Source: Ophioceras dolichostomum
Lineage: Eukaryota; Ascomycota; Sordariomycetes; Magnaporthales; Ophioceraceae
Length of the DNA: 40,450 nt
NCBI GenBank assembly: GCA_003049485.1
Contig: PYST01000350.1
Coordinates: forward strand, 1 to 40,450
Direction of reading: 5' to 3'
The notes under the pieces: model-generated
Database searches by the model: none
What the model was told of the DNA's origin: nothing
The model's input: only the letters and a program-made list of their open reading frames with translations
Shown: in pieces, positions 24,698 to 36,400 of the stretch
How the letters are laid out: every line of letters begins with the position of its first letter
How positions within the stretch are numbered: position 1 is the first letter of the stretch
Translations under genes and position numbers: made by a program

Positions 24698-26025
24698 CTG
24701 GGGGAGGGGAGGGACCTAGGAGGGGTGAGATCTCGGTTTGGTGCGTTGTGATATGGGGAAAAGGGGCGGCGGCGAGATGAGGTGGAGGGGCTTCACTGCT
24801 GGGTGCATCCTGAGCTTTTGTCATTGCTGCGAAGCAGAGACTCTAGATTGGGGTGGCTTGAGACCTGTGCATCACGAGGAGGCAAGAAGGGGGGAAGGAG
24901 TGACTCTGGATTGGCCCTGTGAACGAGACCGAGGCAGGGCGATACGAAACTAGCGATACGAAATACCTATGTTGTGGCACCAGCACTCCGAGTCAACTGC
25001 GACTAACCACCTGCATGTCTCCTCGACCGCATATCAGCATGAGTTACCCATCCCAGTCAGGCTAGACAAATGCCCACGAGCAACTAAGAGCCCATCCGCT
25101 GTCTGGAAAGATCCAGCAGGGAAAGGTCGACGCAGTTCAGGGGTTTCCGTGGCAGGGCGTCGACAACAATTCCAACCGCAGTACCGATTTCCAAGCTCGA
25201 TAAGATTACCACACTGCCGTAGGTAGAGGCTCCCAGGTATGCTGGTACTGGAAATGGCTCATCCGGGCAAAAAAAAAGGATTGAAGTGCGGCGAGCCGGT
25301 GAGCAGAAACGAGGCAGAAGGAGCCGGCACCCACCTCAACCGTTCATAGCTCGAGTAAGTGGATAGGTTCTTGCTGCCAATTAAACGGGCAGGCGCGTTC
25401 GATGCCGCTCCAAGACGGGTTGACCGCCTTTAGGTCGTCTCCACCATAATATTACACCGCCTTCCATATCAATCATGCTTTGCCTCGAAAAGTACGGCAG
25501 GAAACGCAGTTTACCCCACCACTTTCTTCAATTCCCTACAGCTTTTCTGGGTGCTCCTGCTCCCACCTCCACACCTCTCTCCCTCTCCCCTTGCTTTCGT
25601 TTCTTCAACCCTCTCTTCCTCAACACAAACACCAGAAAAAGAACCTCTAGGGAAGGCAAATTGCATTCAGGCTCGTTACCTGATCCTGCTCCCTCATGGT
25701 TCTTTTGGCCGACTGTCGTCCTTTCGTGTTGCGGCCCTCCCGCCCTTTCTGCTAGTCCCGTATCCCATCGCACCTCTCGCACCATTCGCACTCTCCCGTT
25801 TGTCTTCCCAGCTATTGCGCCTGATCGGGCTACTACGAACGAACCACAGATAGCACCTGCCAATTGTCTGTCCAGGCCACCACCAGTCGCCACTGGTCGC
25901 CATAGAAACTTGCCTTCACCCGACTTCACCTACCCGGTCCTGCTGGGTGCTTTCCCCCCACCAGACACCACAACAAATTCGCCAACCCAGGGCCTCGAAG
26001 TGCAAATAATCCGAGCTTACCTGTT
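24698..26025. promoter_or_regulatory. Divergent region between YDG/SRA gene and PUS7
   Basis: Both flanking genes are transcribed outward, so their promoters lie here. A long open frame (from 25475) runs through a C/T-rich stretch and overlaps the first PUS7 exon in another frame; its product is Pro/Ser-rich without family resemblance and is probably the PUS7 leader. No other gene is seen. Confidence 0.5.
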
Positions 26026-29000
26026 ATGGCCGCCATGTTTTCATCCAATCCCCACCCGCCGCTGCCAGCCAGCCATGTGGCGTCAGCGCGCCACGCATCT
26101 GAGCAGCGCCTCGGCATTCACCATCATGTGTCTCCCATTGATTTTGGCTGGCAGGGTGATATTCGAAAGCGGTAGGGCCGTCCCTCCTCCGCCCTCCCCG
26201 CCCCCGCGGCTTTCTTCTGTTCTAACTCGTTTCGATTGCTTCTCTAGCTATACCGACTTCCTCGTCAATGAGGTCCGCAAAGATGGACAAGTCCTGCATC
26301 TCACCGACTTCCAGCAGGCCCCTCGGTCCCTCGGTCCGGTAAGCAAGCGGTCTACCACCAAGTTGCCTCATGCCACCACCGATCGTAACAGCCCAGCACC
26401 TGCAATAACTCTTGGATTCCACTCCAGCTGACCGCTCCCCTCCGCTCCTCTGCTCTTCTCTCACAGACCTCACAAGGAACCCATCCGCCGAACGTGAACG
26501 TGAACGCATCCGTGCCAGCCCGGCCACAGCACTCGTTTTCAACAAGTGCGTCCTTTGACAGCACCACCAGCAACCCTTCGCCAAACGCGACCGAGTACAC
26601 CGAGCTCCCTGCTCCAGACTTGCAAGCTCTGGAGGAGCTGGTTGGTGCTCCCGCGGCCTCAGAGCTTTGCGAGCTAGATCGCAAGATCCAGACGAAGGAC
26701 AGGTCGGTTCGTGGTGTCACTGTGAGCTTCCCGCCCATCACCGACCGCACGCAGCGTACCAAAGTCCACCAGGAGATCCGGCGCATATTCTCGTCCCGTA
26801 TCGAAACCCAGGTAGGAAATCTGGGTGTGATTACAGCCGTTGCGGCCTCTGGTTATAAGGGCCATGGGGGTCAGGGCAGCCATGGCAGCCACGGCCAAGG
26901 ACGCTCGATGCACAGCAACAATTGGCGAGGTGGACATCGCTCAGAGCCTCGGGCGCACCGTGGCGAGTATCTTCACTTCACGCTCTACAAGGAGAACAAG
27001 GACACGATGGACGCGGTCAATCACATCGCGCGGATGCTCAAGATTAAGGCGTCAAACTTCGGGTTCGCTGGTACCAAGGACCGTCGCGCGGCTACGGTCC
27101 AGCGCATCAGCATCTGGAACAAGGACATCCGGGAGGTCAACTCGCTGAACGACAAGATGTCTGGCATCCGCGTTGGCGACTTCAGCTACCAGAAGAAGCC
27201 GATGCAGCTCGGCCAGCACGGCGGCAACGAGTTTGTCATTGTTCTCAAGAACGTCACGCTGGCCCGCGGCAACGACTACTCGCTCGCCCACCGCCTGCGA
27301 GCGGCGGAGGACTGCGTTCAGACGGCGCTCGACAGCATCACCCGCAACGGTTTCCTCAACTACTTCGGGCTGCAGCGCTTTGGGACTCATGCTATTGGTA
27401 CTCAAGAGGTCGGCATGAAGATCCTCAGGGACGATTTCATGGGCGCCGTCGACGCCATCCTCCACGTCGAGCCGGAGCTGGCCGCCATGTCCGTCTCGGA
27501 GGGCACAAACGACGGACGCTTCCACCGTGACGAGTTCGACCGCGCTCGCGCTATCGCCGTGTGGAAGATGAGCTCCAACGCCGACGCTGCCACGCGCATT
27601 CTACCCAAGAAGTACGGCGCCGAGTTCAACTTGATCCGCCACCTTGGCCGACAGCCCAACGACTTCTGCGGCGCACTTCTGTCCATCACGCGCGGTCTGC
27701 GCCACCTCTACATCCACGCCTACCAGTCTTATGTCTGGAACTACGTCGCCAGCCACCGATGGGCCGAGTATGGCAACAAGGTGATCAAGGGTGACCTCGT
27801 CCTGGTCGAGCCTGAGAGCGCTGCCCTCCTCCGGGAGCAGGCCCCTTCGCATGACATGTCGGAGGACCGCAACCAGGAAGAGGAGGAATTCTACCAGCAG
27901 GCGCGTATCCTCACTGAGGAGGATGTTGCCAGCGGGCGCTACACCATCTTCGACATCGTCCTCCCCGTGCCAGGTTACGACGTCATCTACCCGGACAACG
28001 CCATTGGAGATTTCTATGTCGAGTTCATGAAGCAGGAGGAGAACGGCGGCCTCAACCCGTACGAGATGCGCCGGCGCCAACGCGAGTTCAGCCTCAGCGG
28101 CCACTACCGCAAACTGCTGGCTACCTTCACGGCCACGCCTAAGTTCGCTGTTCGCGCTTACTCGGACGACGAGCAGCAGATGCACCCAACCGATCGTGAT
28201 CTGATTGAGTGGCGCAAGAAGATGTTTACACACAAGACCCGGGAGGCCTCGACCATGTGGAACAACTTCTCCCAGAACGCGGCCGCTGCCGATGCCGCGA
28301 TTGCCGAGGAGCTCCGCCGCAAGAAGTCGCAGTCCCCAGCCGACCAGAACACCGAGACCCGCATTAATGATGCGTGGATCGAAACGGGCCTGGATGGCGG
28401 CAAGCGCATCAAGGTCAACGGCAAGGTCAAGGAGACTTCCTTCATCAGCTACGCATCTGGCTCTGGAGATGCTCAGGCCCAGCCTCAGGGAGAGGTCAAG
28501 ACCGAGCCCCAGACTCAGACTCCGGCCGGCCCTCCTCCCCTGCGAACCAATCTGAACTTCGCCCCGCTGGCCCTCAAGCCCGGCCTAGCCGGCAACATTC
28601 ACGGCGGCAGTCGCGGCGACGGCGATGTGGAGATGAGCAATGCCGGCCCGCAAGATGTCGCTACTGTTCGCGGAGACGAAAACGTTGACCCTGCGATCAA
28701 GCAGGAGGCGCGTCGCTCATCCGGACCACACGCCAAGGAGCTGCTCACTTATCTGGAGAATCACCTCAAGACGGCGGCCGGCGAGACCTCTCCAGTCGGA
28801 TCAGGACCAGACCCCTTCGTCGTGCCGAAAACCAAGGCGCCAGCGGTGGCTACTGGCCCAGCTTCAACTCGTCCGCCCCTCAAGCTATCACCCGTCGCGA
28901 CCGCCTTTGAACCGTCCGGTGCGGCCGCGATCGGCGGCACTGAGGTGGAGGTCACCATGCATTCACCCACAGCTGGCAGCCTCCCTGACGCGCCAGCCAT

Positions 29001-29388
29001 CAAGTCATCACCTGTTGATGGTACCAACGCCTCCGTCGCGGCACTCATTGCCAAGCATTCGCCCGTGGAGAAGGGCTTTGAAGAACCCGCCGTCGCGGCC
29101 GCTGGTGCCGCTGGTGCCGCTGGTGCCACCGGCTCGTCGCAGTCTTCTCCCACCGACAGCAACTTCTCCAGTGCACCCAAGTCTCCTGTCGTTAACATCT
29201 TTGAGAACTTCGAGGAGTACATCGACCCCCGCCACCCGGCGGTGAATCTCTCGCGCAAGCTCGACGCCGCCGCTAAGCCGGAGGACACCAAGATCGCTGT
29301 GATCCTCAACTTCCGCCTAAGCTCGAGCAACTATGCCACCATCTGCATCCGCGAGATGACGGGCCATGTGGGCAACAGCGGCCTATAA
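26026..29388 (+). CDS. Pus7/TruD-family pseudouridine synthase with large C-terminal insertion
   Basis: Pus7 converts uridine to pseudouridine in tRNA, U2 snRNA and mRNA. Three exons (26026-26171, 26248-26338, 26467-29388) join to 1052 residues. The N-terminal GIHHHVSPIDFGWQGDIRKR joins YTDFLVNEVRKDGQVLHL across the first intron, the expected TruD beginning. The catalytic motif GFAGTKDRRAATVQR has its Asp near residue 283. NGFLNYFGLQRFGTHAIG and HAYQSYVWNYVASHRW are further core motifs. The core appears complete to about 720 (NDAWIETGLDGG). About 300 low-complexity residues then intervene before the expected last beta strand, KIAVILNFRLSSSNYATICI, at the very C-terminus. The protein is thus much longer than typical Pus7. 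The insertion is Ser/Pro/Ala-rich and contains seven SPV or SPT motifs. The start is the first of two in-frame ATGs (26026, 26035); an earlier exon cannot be excluded. Confidence 0.9.
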
Positions 29389-31804
29389 AACCCCTGTCCA
29401 CCGCCCCAGCATGCGACGCCATTTCTTTCCCTCTTCGTTCTTCCCTCGGGCTTCTCAACTCGAATTTGCCGCCATCGTATCTTCCGGACCGGCTGCACAG
29501 CCCACCAAACACTCGACCTCTGCCGGCATTCATGCTGGGCCCCTTTCTGTTTGTCTTGCTGTCGTTAGAAAAACAGCAAGATATGAGACGATATCCACTA
29601 CACATCCTCACTACAGAGTGAACCCATTTGAGGGCGCACTCATCTGGCAGGTCTCGAATATTCTGACACTCCATCAACACCTCTTTGCCTTTTCTTTCCC
29701 CTGTAACTGTCAAACGCAACCAAATATGTCGAGTCGGACGCATGGCAGTCTGGCTATCAAGAGTGGGGACATCGGAAGCATCAGCACGGCGTTTCTCTTT
29801 CTTTGTCAATGAGCATGCCCTTCGAACTCCTGCAACGTCCGCCTGCCCTCGAACTGGCAACTCGAAGGGTCTGTGCAGACGCTGAAGATGGAGAGGAACA
29901 GACGGCGAGTGCCGACTGACCGACCGGACTCTCTGGTCGGGCTAATCCTAGGTCATCTTGTCAGAAGGAACGTCCCAAGTGGGCGGCGAGTGTTTGGTCA
30001 GTCATGACAATCATTGCCCCTAATGAGAGGACGGGGGAGATCATCGTCTGGAAACTCCCTTTCTTCTTACCAAGACAGACCCATCTCCTCGTTTCCTTAC
30101 CCCCTCATCACACCCCTTCCTTTTCTCTCCTTTTAGCGCATCATCGTGAGGGCAATTGCGCACTGATGCTCTTGTCTGTATGTCCTTTTACTACTGCATT
30201 TGTCGCCTCTTTCTCTCGCAGGACGCATGGATGAGCAGGTCATGGCTCACTGGAAAAACAACACACAAAAAAAAAAAGACGCACGGAGGCGATTATCACG
30301 ATGACATAGGAAGGTTTTACTGCTCTTCTGAGGGATTTTTTAGATCCCATGATCATGTATTCGATAGATACCCCGAAGCTGGCCGGCCTTCTTTCCCTGC
30401 TGTTGGTATTCCCCTTCGCATTCTCGCTGTTTCTTCTCTCTATCATCTCGAGAGGATGTAGGAGATGATCGGTCGACCTTGCCATCGGGACATGGCTGCA
30501 TTCCGGGTCTTGCCTCTTCTCGATAGTTCACATAATCCAGCCCTGTATTATTTCTGTTGTAGCTTTCTCGCCCCCTGCTGGCATGTTCTCCTCTCGTGTG
30601 ATAACTGGGGTGGTGAACCCTGGCGAGCATAGGCTGAGGATAGATCCCTTGCCTCAAATCCATGCCCGTTGTTCGGGTGGAACAGTCCGCCCTAGTTCCA
30701 TCCTCTAGTTAATAAACAAATACGTACGTACCAGGCAGAATACGGAACCTTTGGAGGGCATAGTACATTATTGATGAAGCTGGTTAGTGTATTCAGGGAG
30801 GCAATGCACCTGAAGACAGTGCGTCAACAGCCGGAGCATCACCGCAGGCGCATGTGTTGCTTCTCAGTCAGAGATGACGTTGGCGGCCCAAGCATCGATC
30901 TGCAGAGTGAGCACATGCGACAATCAGACTGGCACATAAGAAGGAGATGTATGAGTGATCTGAAAAGTGTGTAGCCCCTAGGTATCATAGCAGAGGAAAA
31001 AAAAGAGAAGAAAAGAAAAGAAACAGAAGAAAAGATAAAAGGCAAGCATGTGCCAGGTTAGTAGTAGGTCGGTAGGTAAAGTCGCAAGCTGTTATAGTAG
31101 ATCTCTGTCCGGTGAACGCGGCGCCCAATTTCGTCCTAGCCGGCCTTCAAACTGACTGACATCCGTCGTCGTCCCTGCACCAACCCGGTCATCCATCCAT
31201 TCACCTATTCACCTATCCATCCATCATCGCCAATAAAAAATTGCATTGTCCTCATCGTCATCCTCGTCTTCATCCTCGTCTTCATCCTTCTCATCATCCT
31301 CATCGTCATCCTCATCATCCTTCTTGTCTCCTAGCTCCTTAATATATGCCATTGCTAACAAAACAGATCGACACCCGAGCCCGATCGAACGATTGGCCTA
31401 GTCTGAGTGTAGTTCAATCTTCGGACAGACTCTTCGGTCGACAAATGCATCGTGCCTTTTTGCTGTGGTCGGGTGGACTGTAAGGCTATGTATGGATCGG
31501 CGAGAGGCGGCATGTGTTTCCGAGTCTGTTATTTATGTCCATCCCAATAGTAACCACCCACAGTCCCAAGCGGAAAAAAAACCCCCCCCGAACACCCCAA
31601 GTCAACCGGCCGGACACCTTTTTGGCCATTCTCATCGAGTTTGGGCTCTTTGTGCCATGTTGTTTTTGTTGTTTGTTCTTGTTTTTTTCCTGGCTCAAGT
31701 CTCTTCTGCGAGAGTTGTGAATTTTGCCCCCCTTCATGATATCCCTATCCAGCTCTCATCGAAAGTCTCTCTCTGGTTTGTGGGATGTTTGTCTTCCTTT
31801 TGGC
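29389..31804. other. Long convergent intergenic region between PUS7 and MKK
   Basis: About 2.4 kb separate two converging genes, more than two 3' UTRs normally need. I see no recognisable protein family. There is an A run at 30270-30280, an A/G-rich stretch near 31000-31040, CCATCCATT-type repeats near 31190-31225, and a GAT/GAG trinucleotide-like tract at 31248-31328 that is open on the - strand. The last is listed separately. Confidence 0.5.
31224..31352 (-). other. Possible acidic micro-ORF (42 codons) over a trinucleotide-like tract
   Basis: From an ATG at 31352 the - strand is open for 42 codons: MAYIKELGDKK, then a run made almost only of Asp, Glu and Lys, then DNAIFYWR and a TGA. The frame is explained by the GAT/GAG/GAC tract itself, so openness is weak evidence. 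It could also be a former exon or a piece of a non-coding transcript. Confidence 0.2.
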
Positions 31805-33461
31805 CTAGGAGGCTGCTTCGGACTTTGTGGAGCCGTTCTCGTCCCAGCCCCAGACTTGTGAGAGGTAGCGGCCCATGTTGACGCGCTTGGACTTCATTTC
31901 TACCATCCAGGGGTGCTCGAGCATCCTCCAGGGGGTGGCTCTGCGACTGGGTTCCTTCTCGAGGCTGAGAAGAGGTGTGGGGAACATGTGAGGTCAGTAC
32001 GTGAAAGATTGGCTACCGGCGGGAAGGAGGACGGAGGGGTTATGGAAGGCGCTTTGCGGTGGTTGAAGAGAGAATGATAACTCACCAGCACTCGATGAAG
32101 TACTTGAAGTTGTCGCTCCAGAAGATGTTGGCGTCCGGCTCGTCCTTCAGCTTGGGGATGGGCTGACGGACGATATAGGTCAGCAGGTCGATGAGCCCCG
32201 CACGCGGCGCCATCTCGGTGCCGTCCGCGGGGAAGGGGAAGCGGTGCTGGGCGACCTCGAGCAAGGTGACGCCGGTAGACCACACGTCCGAGGTGATGGT
32301 GTAGCTCTGGCCCGTGATGCGTTCCGGGGCCATGTAGTAGCTGGTGCCGATGAAGGTGTTGGCCTCTCCCTTGGTGCCGAGGCTCTGGCCCGACACGCCA
32401 AAGTCGCACAGCTTCACATCGCCGTTACGGCACAGCAGGATGTTGGACGGCTTGATGTCGCGGTGGATGATCGACTTGCCATGCAGATACGTCAGGCCGC
32501 CCAGCACGCCCTCGGCGATCTTGCCCAGCACCTTCTCGCCCGTGCGGCCGCCGAGCCGCTTGACCTCCCTGTAGATGCTGTCGAGGGACCCGCCCTCGCA
32601 GAACTCCATGGCGATCGAGACGGTGGCATTGGCTTCGTCCTCGAAGAAGCCGTAGTAGCGGCAGACGTGCTCCGACATGCACTTAGCGTTGAAGTCAAGC
32701 TCGCGGCCCATCTGCTTCCTGACGTCTGGATCCGGGTTTGCCATCATCACCTTGAGCGCGAACACCGTCTTGCCCCCGCGCAGCTTGCACCGGGTGACAG
32801 CCCCGCCTGCGCCTTCGCCCAAGCCGCCCAGCTCGACTATTCGCTTCTCCATAACGGCGATCTTCCAGCCCGTGCTGTCGAGGTCTTCGGCATCGGCCGT
32901 GCGCCCCTTCTCGAGCGCCATCTTGTCGAATTGCGCCTCGAGGCCCTGTAGGCTGCCGTCACGCTCCATGCCGATCCCGCCGTCGGCGCTGCGCTCTGAA
33001 TAGATCGACCCTACAGCAGACGCGGGGTCTGGCGTGCCCTGAGCCCGCGTAGAGCCAATCCCGAAGTGGCTGGCGAAGGAAAGGGCCGAGTATTGCGACC
33101 CGGCGCTGGTCGGGTTCGACACCCGCCCGTCGAGGGGTCCAAAGGACCCAGACCGACTGTGTGCCGCACTGCTCTCGCTGCCTCCCGACGCGCTCTGGCC
33201 AGGCTGAACCACACCCGAACGTCCTGGAGGCTGCTCGTGCGGCGTGACTGTGCTGCCCATAGGTGTGGCGAGGTGTAGGATTGGCAGCGGTGGCCTCCCG
33301 GAGATGCCACCGCCATTACCACCCACCGGCTTCACATTGGGAGATGGTGGAATGGCGAGCCCGAGCCGGGGCGTCCGCGCACCCGAGCGCGCACCTGGTA
33401 TGGCCGGCCGCAGCAACGGCGCGGGGCTGGAAAGAACTGGGATCGGGGAGGCGCTCGACAT
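31805..33461 (-). CDS. MAP kinase kinase of the cell wall integrity pathway (Mkk1/2 type)
   Basis: This kinase acts between the Bck1-type MAPKKK and the Slt2/Mpk1-type MAPK. Two exons (33461-32086, 31964-31805) join through a split Cys codon to 511 residues. The first ~190 residues are Ser/Pro/Gly-rich and contain short basic, Pro-rich stretches (for example RTPRLGLAIPPSP), a plausible MAPK-docking region. The kinase domain has the Gly loop GLGEGAGG (about 212), the ATP-binding Lys in ALKVM (about 235), HRDIKPSNILL (about 333), DFGVSG (about 353) and the activation loop ending GTSYYMAPERI. The C-terminal ATPWRMLEHPWMVEMKSKRV is characteristic of this branch. The ATG at 33461 is the first in frame; the frame is open upstream but lacks an ATG. 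It converges on PUS7. Confidence 0.93.
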
Positions 33462-36400
33462 GGTGTGTGAGGGTGTCGTATGCTCTAGGCTTGAGACGGA
33501 GGCCTGCAACTTATGGGGGCGCGAGAGCGGCGACCGAAAATGTCAGCAAAACGCGTCTTCACTCGCTCATCCCCTTCTTCTCGAGCATTGGGATGTGAGG
33601 ATTGACGGCCGCGGCGAGGAGGATGAGGATAGTGTTTCTCCAGTGATAGTAGATGACCAGAGAGGAGGCGAATAGAGAGGTAAATGAGGTTTGAACCAGT
33701 AGAGGGAGTGGGGAATAATGGCCAGATGGACCATATATGGTGGCTCAAACAGGAGTGAAGTAGGCGGACGTTGAAAGACAAGGAGGTGGGTGGGTGAGGC
33801 AAGGTAAGGGAAGCAAGCAGGGCAGGGGGGCAGTGGAGGGTAGAGAAGAGCGGCGAAGGGTGGGCGGAATGTGCAAATATGCAACGTAGGTATGCTCAAT
33901 GTTCAACCTGCAGGCTCAGTGTGCAATGCGCATCCGTCCTGCGCAACGACAGGGGGAAGTGGAGGTGAAGGAGGTGATGGAGGTAAAGAAATGCGAGCCT
34001 GGAGGAACGGAGACTAAAAAGGGTGTGATGAGGCAGGAGTGCCTGGAGTGCGAGTGCAGACTGCAGAGAAAGAGAGAGACAGAGAGAGGAGTGAGGGGGT
34101 TTAACGTACGACCTGCAGTGGAGGAGGAGCACCAGCAGCAGCAGCCTCACTACCTGTGGTTGTCGCTTGATCGTGCATGGGCGCGATTCCTTGGGCAAAA
34201 TTTGTGGGCGCTGCCGGACGCTGGTGCCGGGCGCTCGATTGCTAGAGTCGATTTTTTAGGGATAGGACTGACTGCTGGCCTTTGAAATAGGTAAGGTGTG
34301 GCCGATCAGGGCGTTCAGGAATTTGGAGGCCCTTCCTCCTTTGTCTGCTCCAACCCTGGCAAGATCAAAGATCCGAGTCCAGTTTTCCGTGACTGGCTTC
34401 GAGAGAGAATGCGTGCCGCGAGCTCACAGTGCAGCCCGGTTGATGGGATTCGAGGCAGATTGACGTGCGATGGAGCGTAATGATGGAGAACCCAACCGAC
34501 CAGACTGGTGCCAGAGGTGTATGTAGTAGGTATTAGGTGGGTAGGTAGGGCAGCTGAGGTTGATTGAGTTTCCTCTGGCTTGGTTGCGGGCTGAGGCTTG
34601 AGTTTGGGGGAACCCAAAACGTCACCGCGAGGTGGATACGTGGGTATCAGGGCCGAAGCACCAGCTGCGGGGGGGGGGGGTTCAAAGTCGCCAAGATGGG
34701 GCACAAGACGGCTGGATGAAAAGAGATGTGGAGAGCGATGAGAGACGAGACCCAAAGGCCAAAGAGCCCCAATTGCGTTGAGATCGTGTTAATCGTGTGC
34801 GCCGCTGAGGTGGTGCTTTCGTTCGATTGTCTGAGGCTGGCTGGATCCGAAGTTGTGGCCTCGAGTCGCCGTGATTGACTGGAGAGAATCAACTGTGCCA
34901 GATAGGGGTCGAGCAGGGAAGGGAGGCGCGCCCGGAATGTCAAAGCCCAAAATCGGCAGATGAGGAACAGCAACGACAATAATGACTGGCGGCGACGATG
35001 TGCCTTGGCTCGCTACGACGGAATACCGGTCGATGAGAGGACCAACTGCAGATACATGGGGTGCCGAGCTGCTCTTCGACTCGTAGATGAAGAAAATCGA
35101 AGTGATGAGAATTGGATGGGGTGGTGGTTTGGGGCCAAAAGTTGGAGGCGTTGCAGGCGTTGCAGGCGTATGCCGCCCCTCCCTCTGAAATGTCGACTGA
35201 TGACAGGAGGGTTGCTCCAGGCCGTTTTACCGACGGGTCCTCAGGTGCTCTTGCTATTGGGGCTGACTGCCACAGAGGGCAGCGCAGGCAGGCGGGCGAC
35301 AACAAAGCAATGCACTCAAGCAGAACTGGGCACCCTTGCTGAGATAGAAATGGTTGTCCGTCACGATCACTATGCAGTCCCGTCACTGTGCAAGAGTCCT
35401 AGACCTTGCCTAGGTGCCAGGTAGTTCCGGGGCAGCAGCAGGGCGGACTGTCAGGGAATCAGTGTTTGGTGAGGGGCAGTAAGCTGAGGCGGCGTGTGAT
35501 GAAGCAGGGTTGGCCAGAGGCAGGCGGGGTGGCCAGGGAGGCAATGTTTGGTCCCTTGCCCCAGACTGGAGCAGCCAGCAAATGCAGGAAGACTTGGAGG
35601 GCGGCTACGGATACCACGGCCGAGCGAATCCGATTGAAGATGATGGCTCCCAGATGGCAAATGGCAAATGCACTGACTAGCAAATGGAAAACGGCAAAGC
35701 AGGATGGTGCAGCCACTTGACCCAACAGCATCCAAAGAACCCAAAGAATGAGGCGGGTCAACGGCGGCGAAGCGGCAGAGGCAATCACGGAAAGCTCGAT
35801 ACGACCAGATACGGCACCTACGCGACTAGCCCTAAACTTTGATAGATGTATCTCTATGCTCCCTACCAAAGATTCTATGTGTGCCAAGGTACCTACCTAG
35901 GTACCAATTCCCTGGCCCCTCTCTATTGTCGCCTAACCTTGAGTTGGTGCCTACAACTTGAAGGGACTCGTAGCTGTATGTGAGCTGATGTGTGCTGTTT
36001 CTTAGTGCAGGCTGTCTGGGATGGACCGACTCGGTCTCGAGGTGGGCATGTCTGAGGTGGGCATTTCTGAGTTGTCACCACCACCTGACTGCAGGACTGC
36101 AGGGAGCTCGCCTTGTGAGATGATACAGGGAACATTACTGTAGTAGGTCCCTTGGTTGACGCCAAACGCCTTCGGAGTGCGGGATGCACGGGGACGGCGG
36201 GCGCCAACGACCTGCAAAACGAAAGATATGAACTCGCACATGCCATGCTGATGCTGACGGATGGCCCCCAACCCCAATCATCGTTCATCAATCTGAGGCC
36301 CCGAGGCATAACCCATCATGTTGGATGCCTACACGCTGTAGGTAGGTCAAGAAATCGGCCTTAAACCTAGGAAAACAATACGAACTAACAACGGAAGACG

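Noticed and set aside
25475..26431. 318-codon + strand frame upstream of and overlapping PUS7
   Set aside because: It contains YTDFLVNEV only because it runs through the second PUS7 exon; upstream of that it is C/T-rich leader, and the correct first exon is in another frame.
33105..33120. tRNA B-box-like GGGTTCGACAC
   Set aside because: It lies inside the MAPKK coding frame and has no A box or cloverleaf around it; similar short matches elsewhere also failed.
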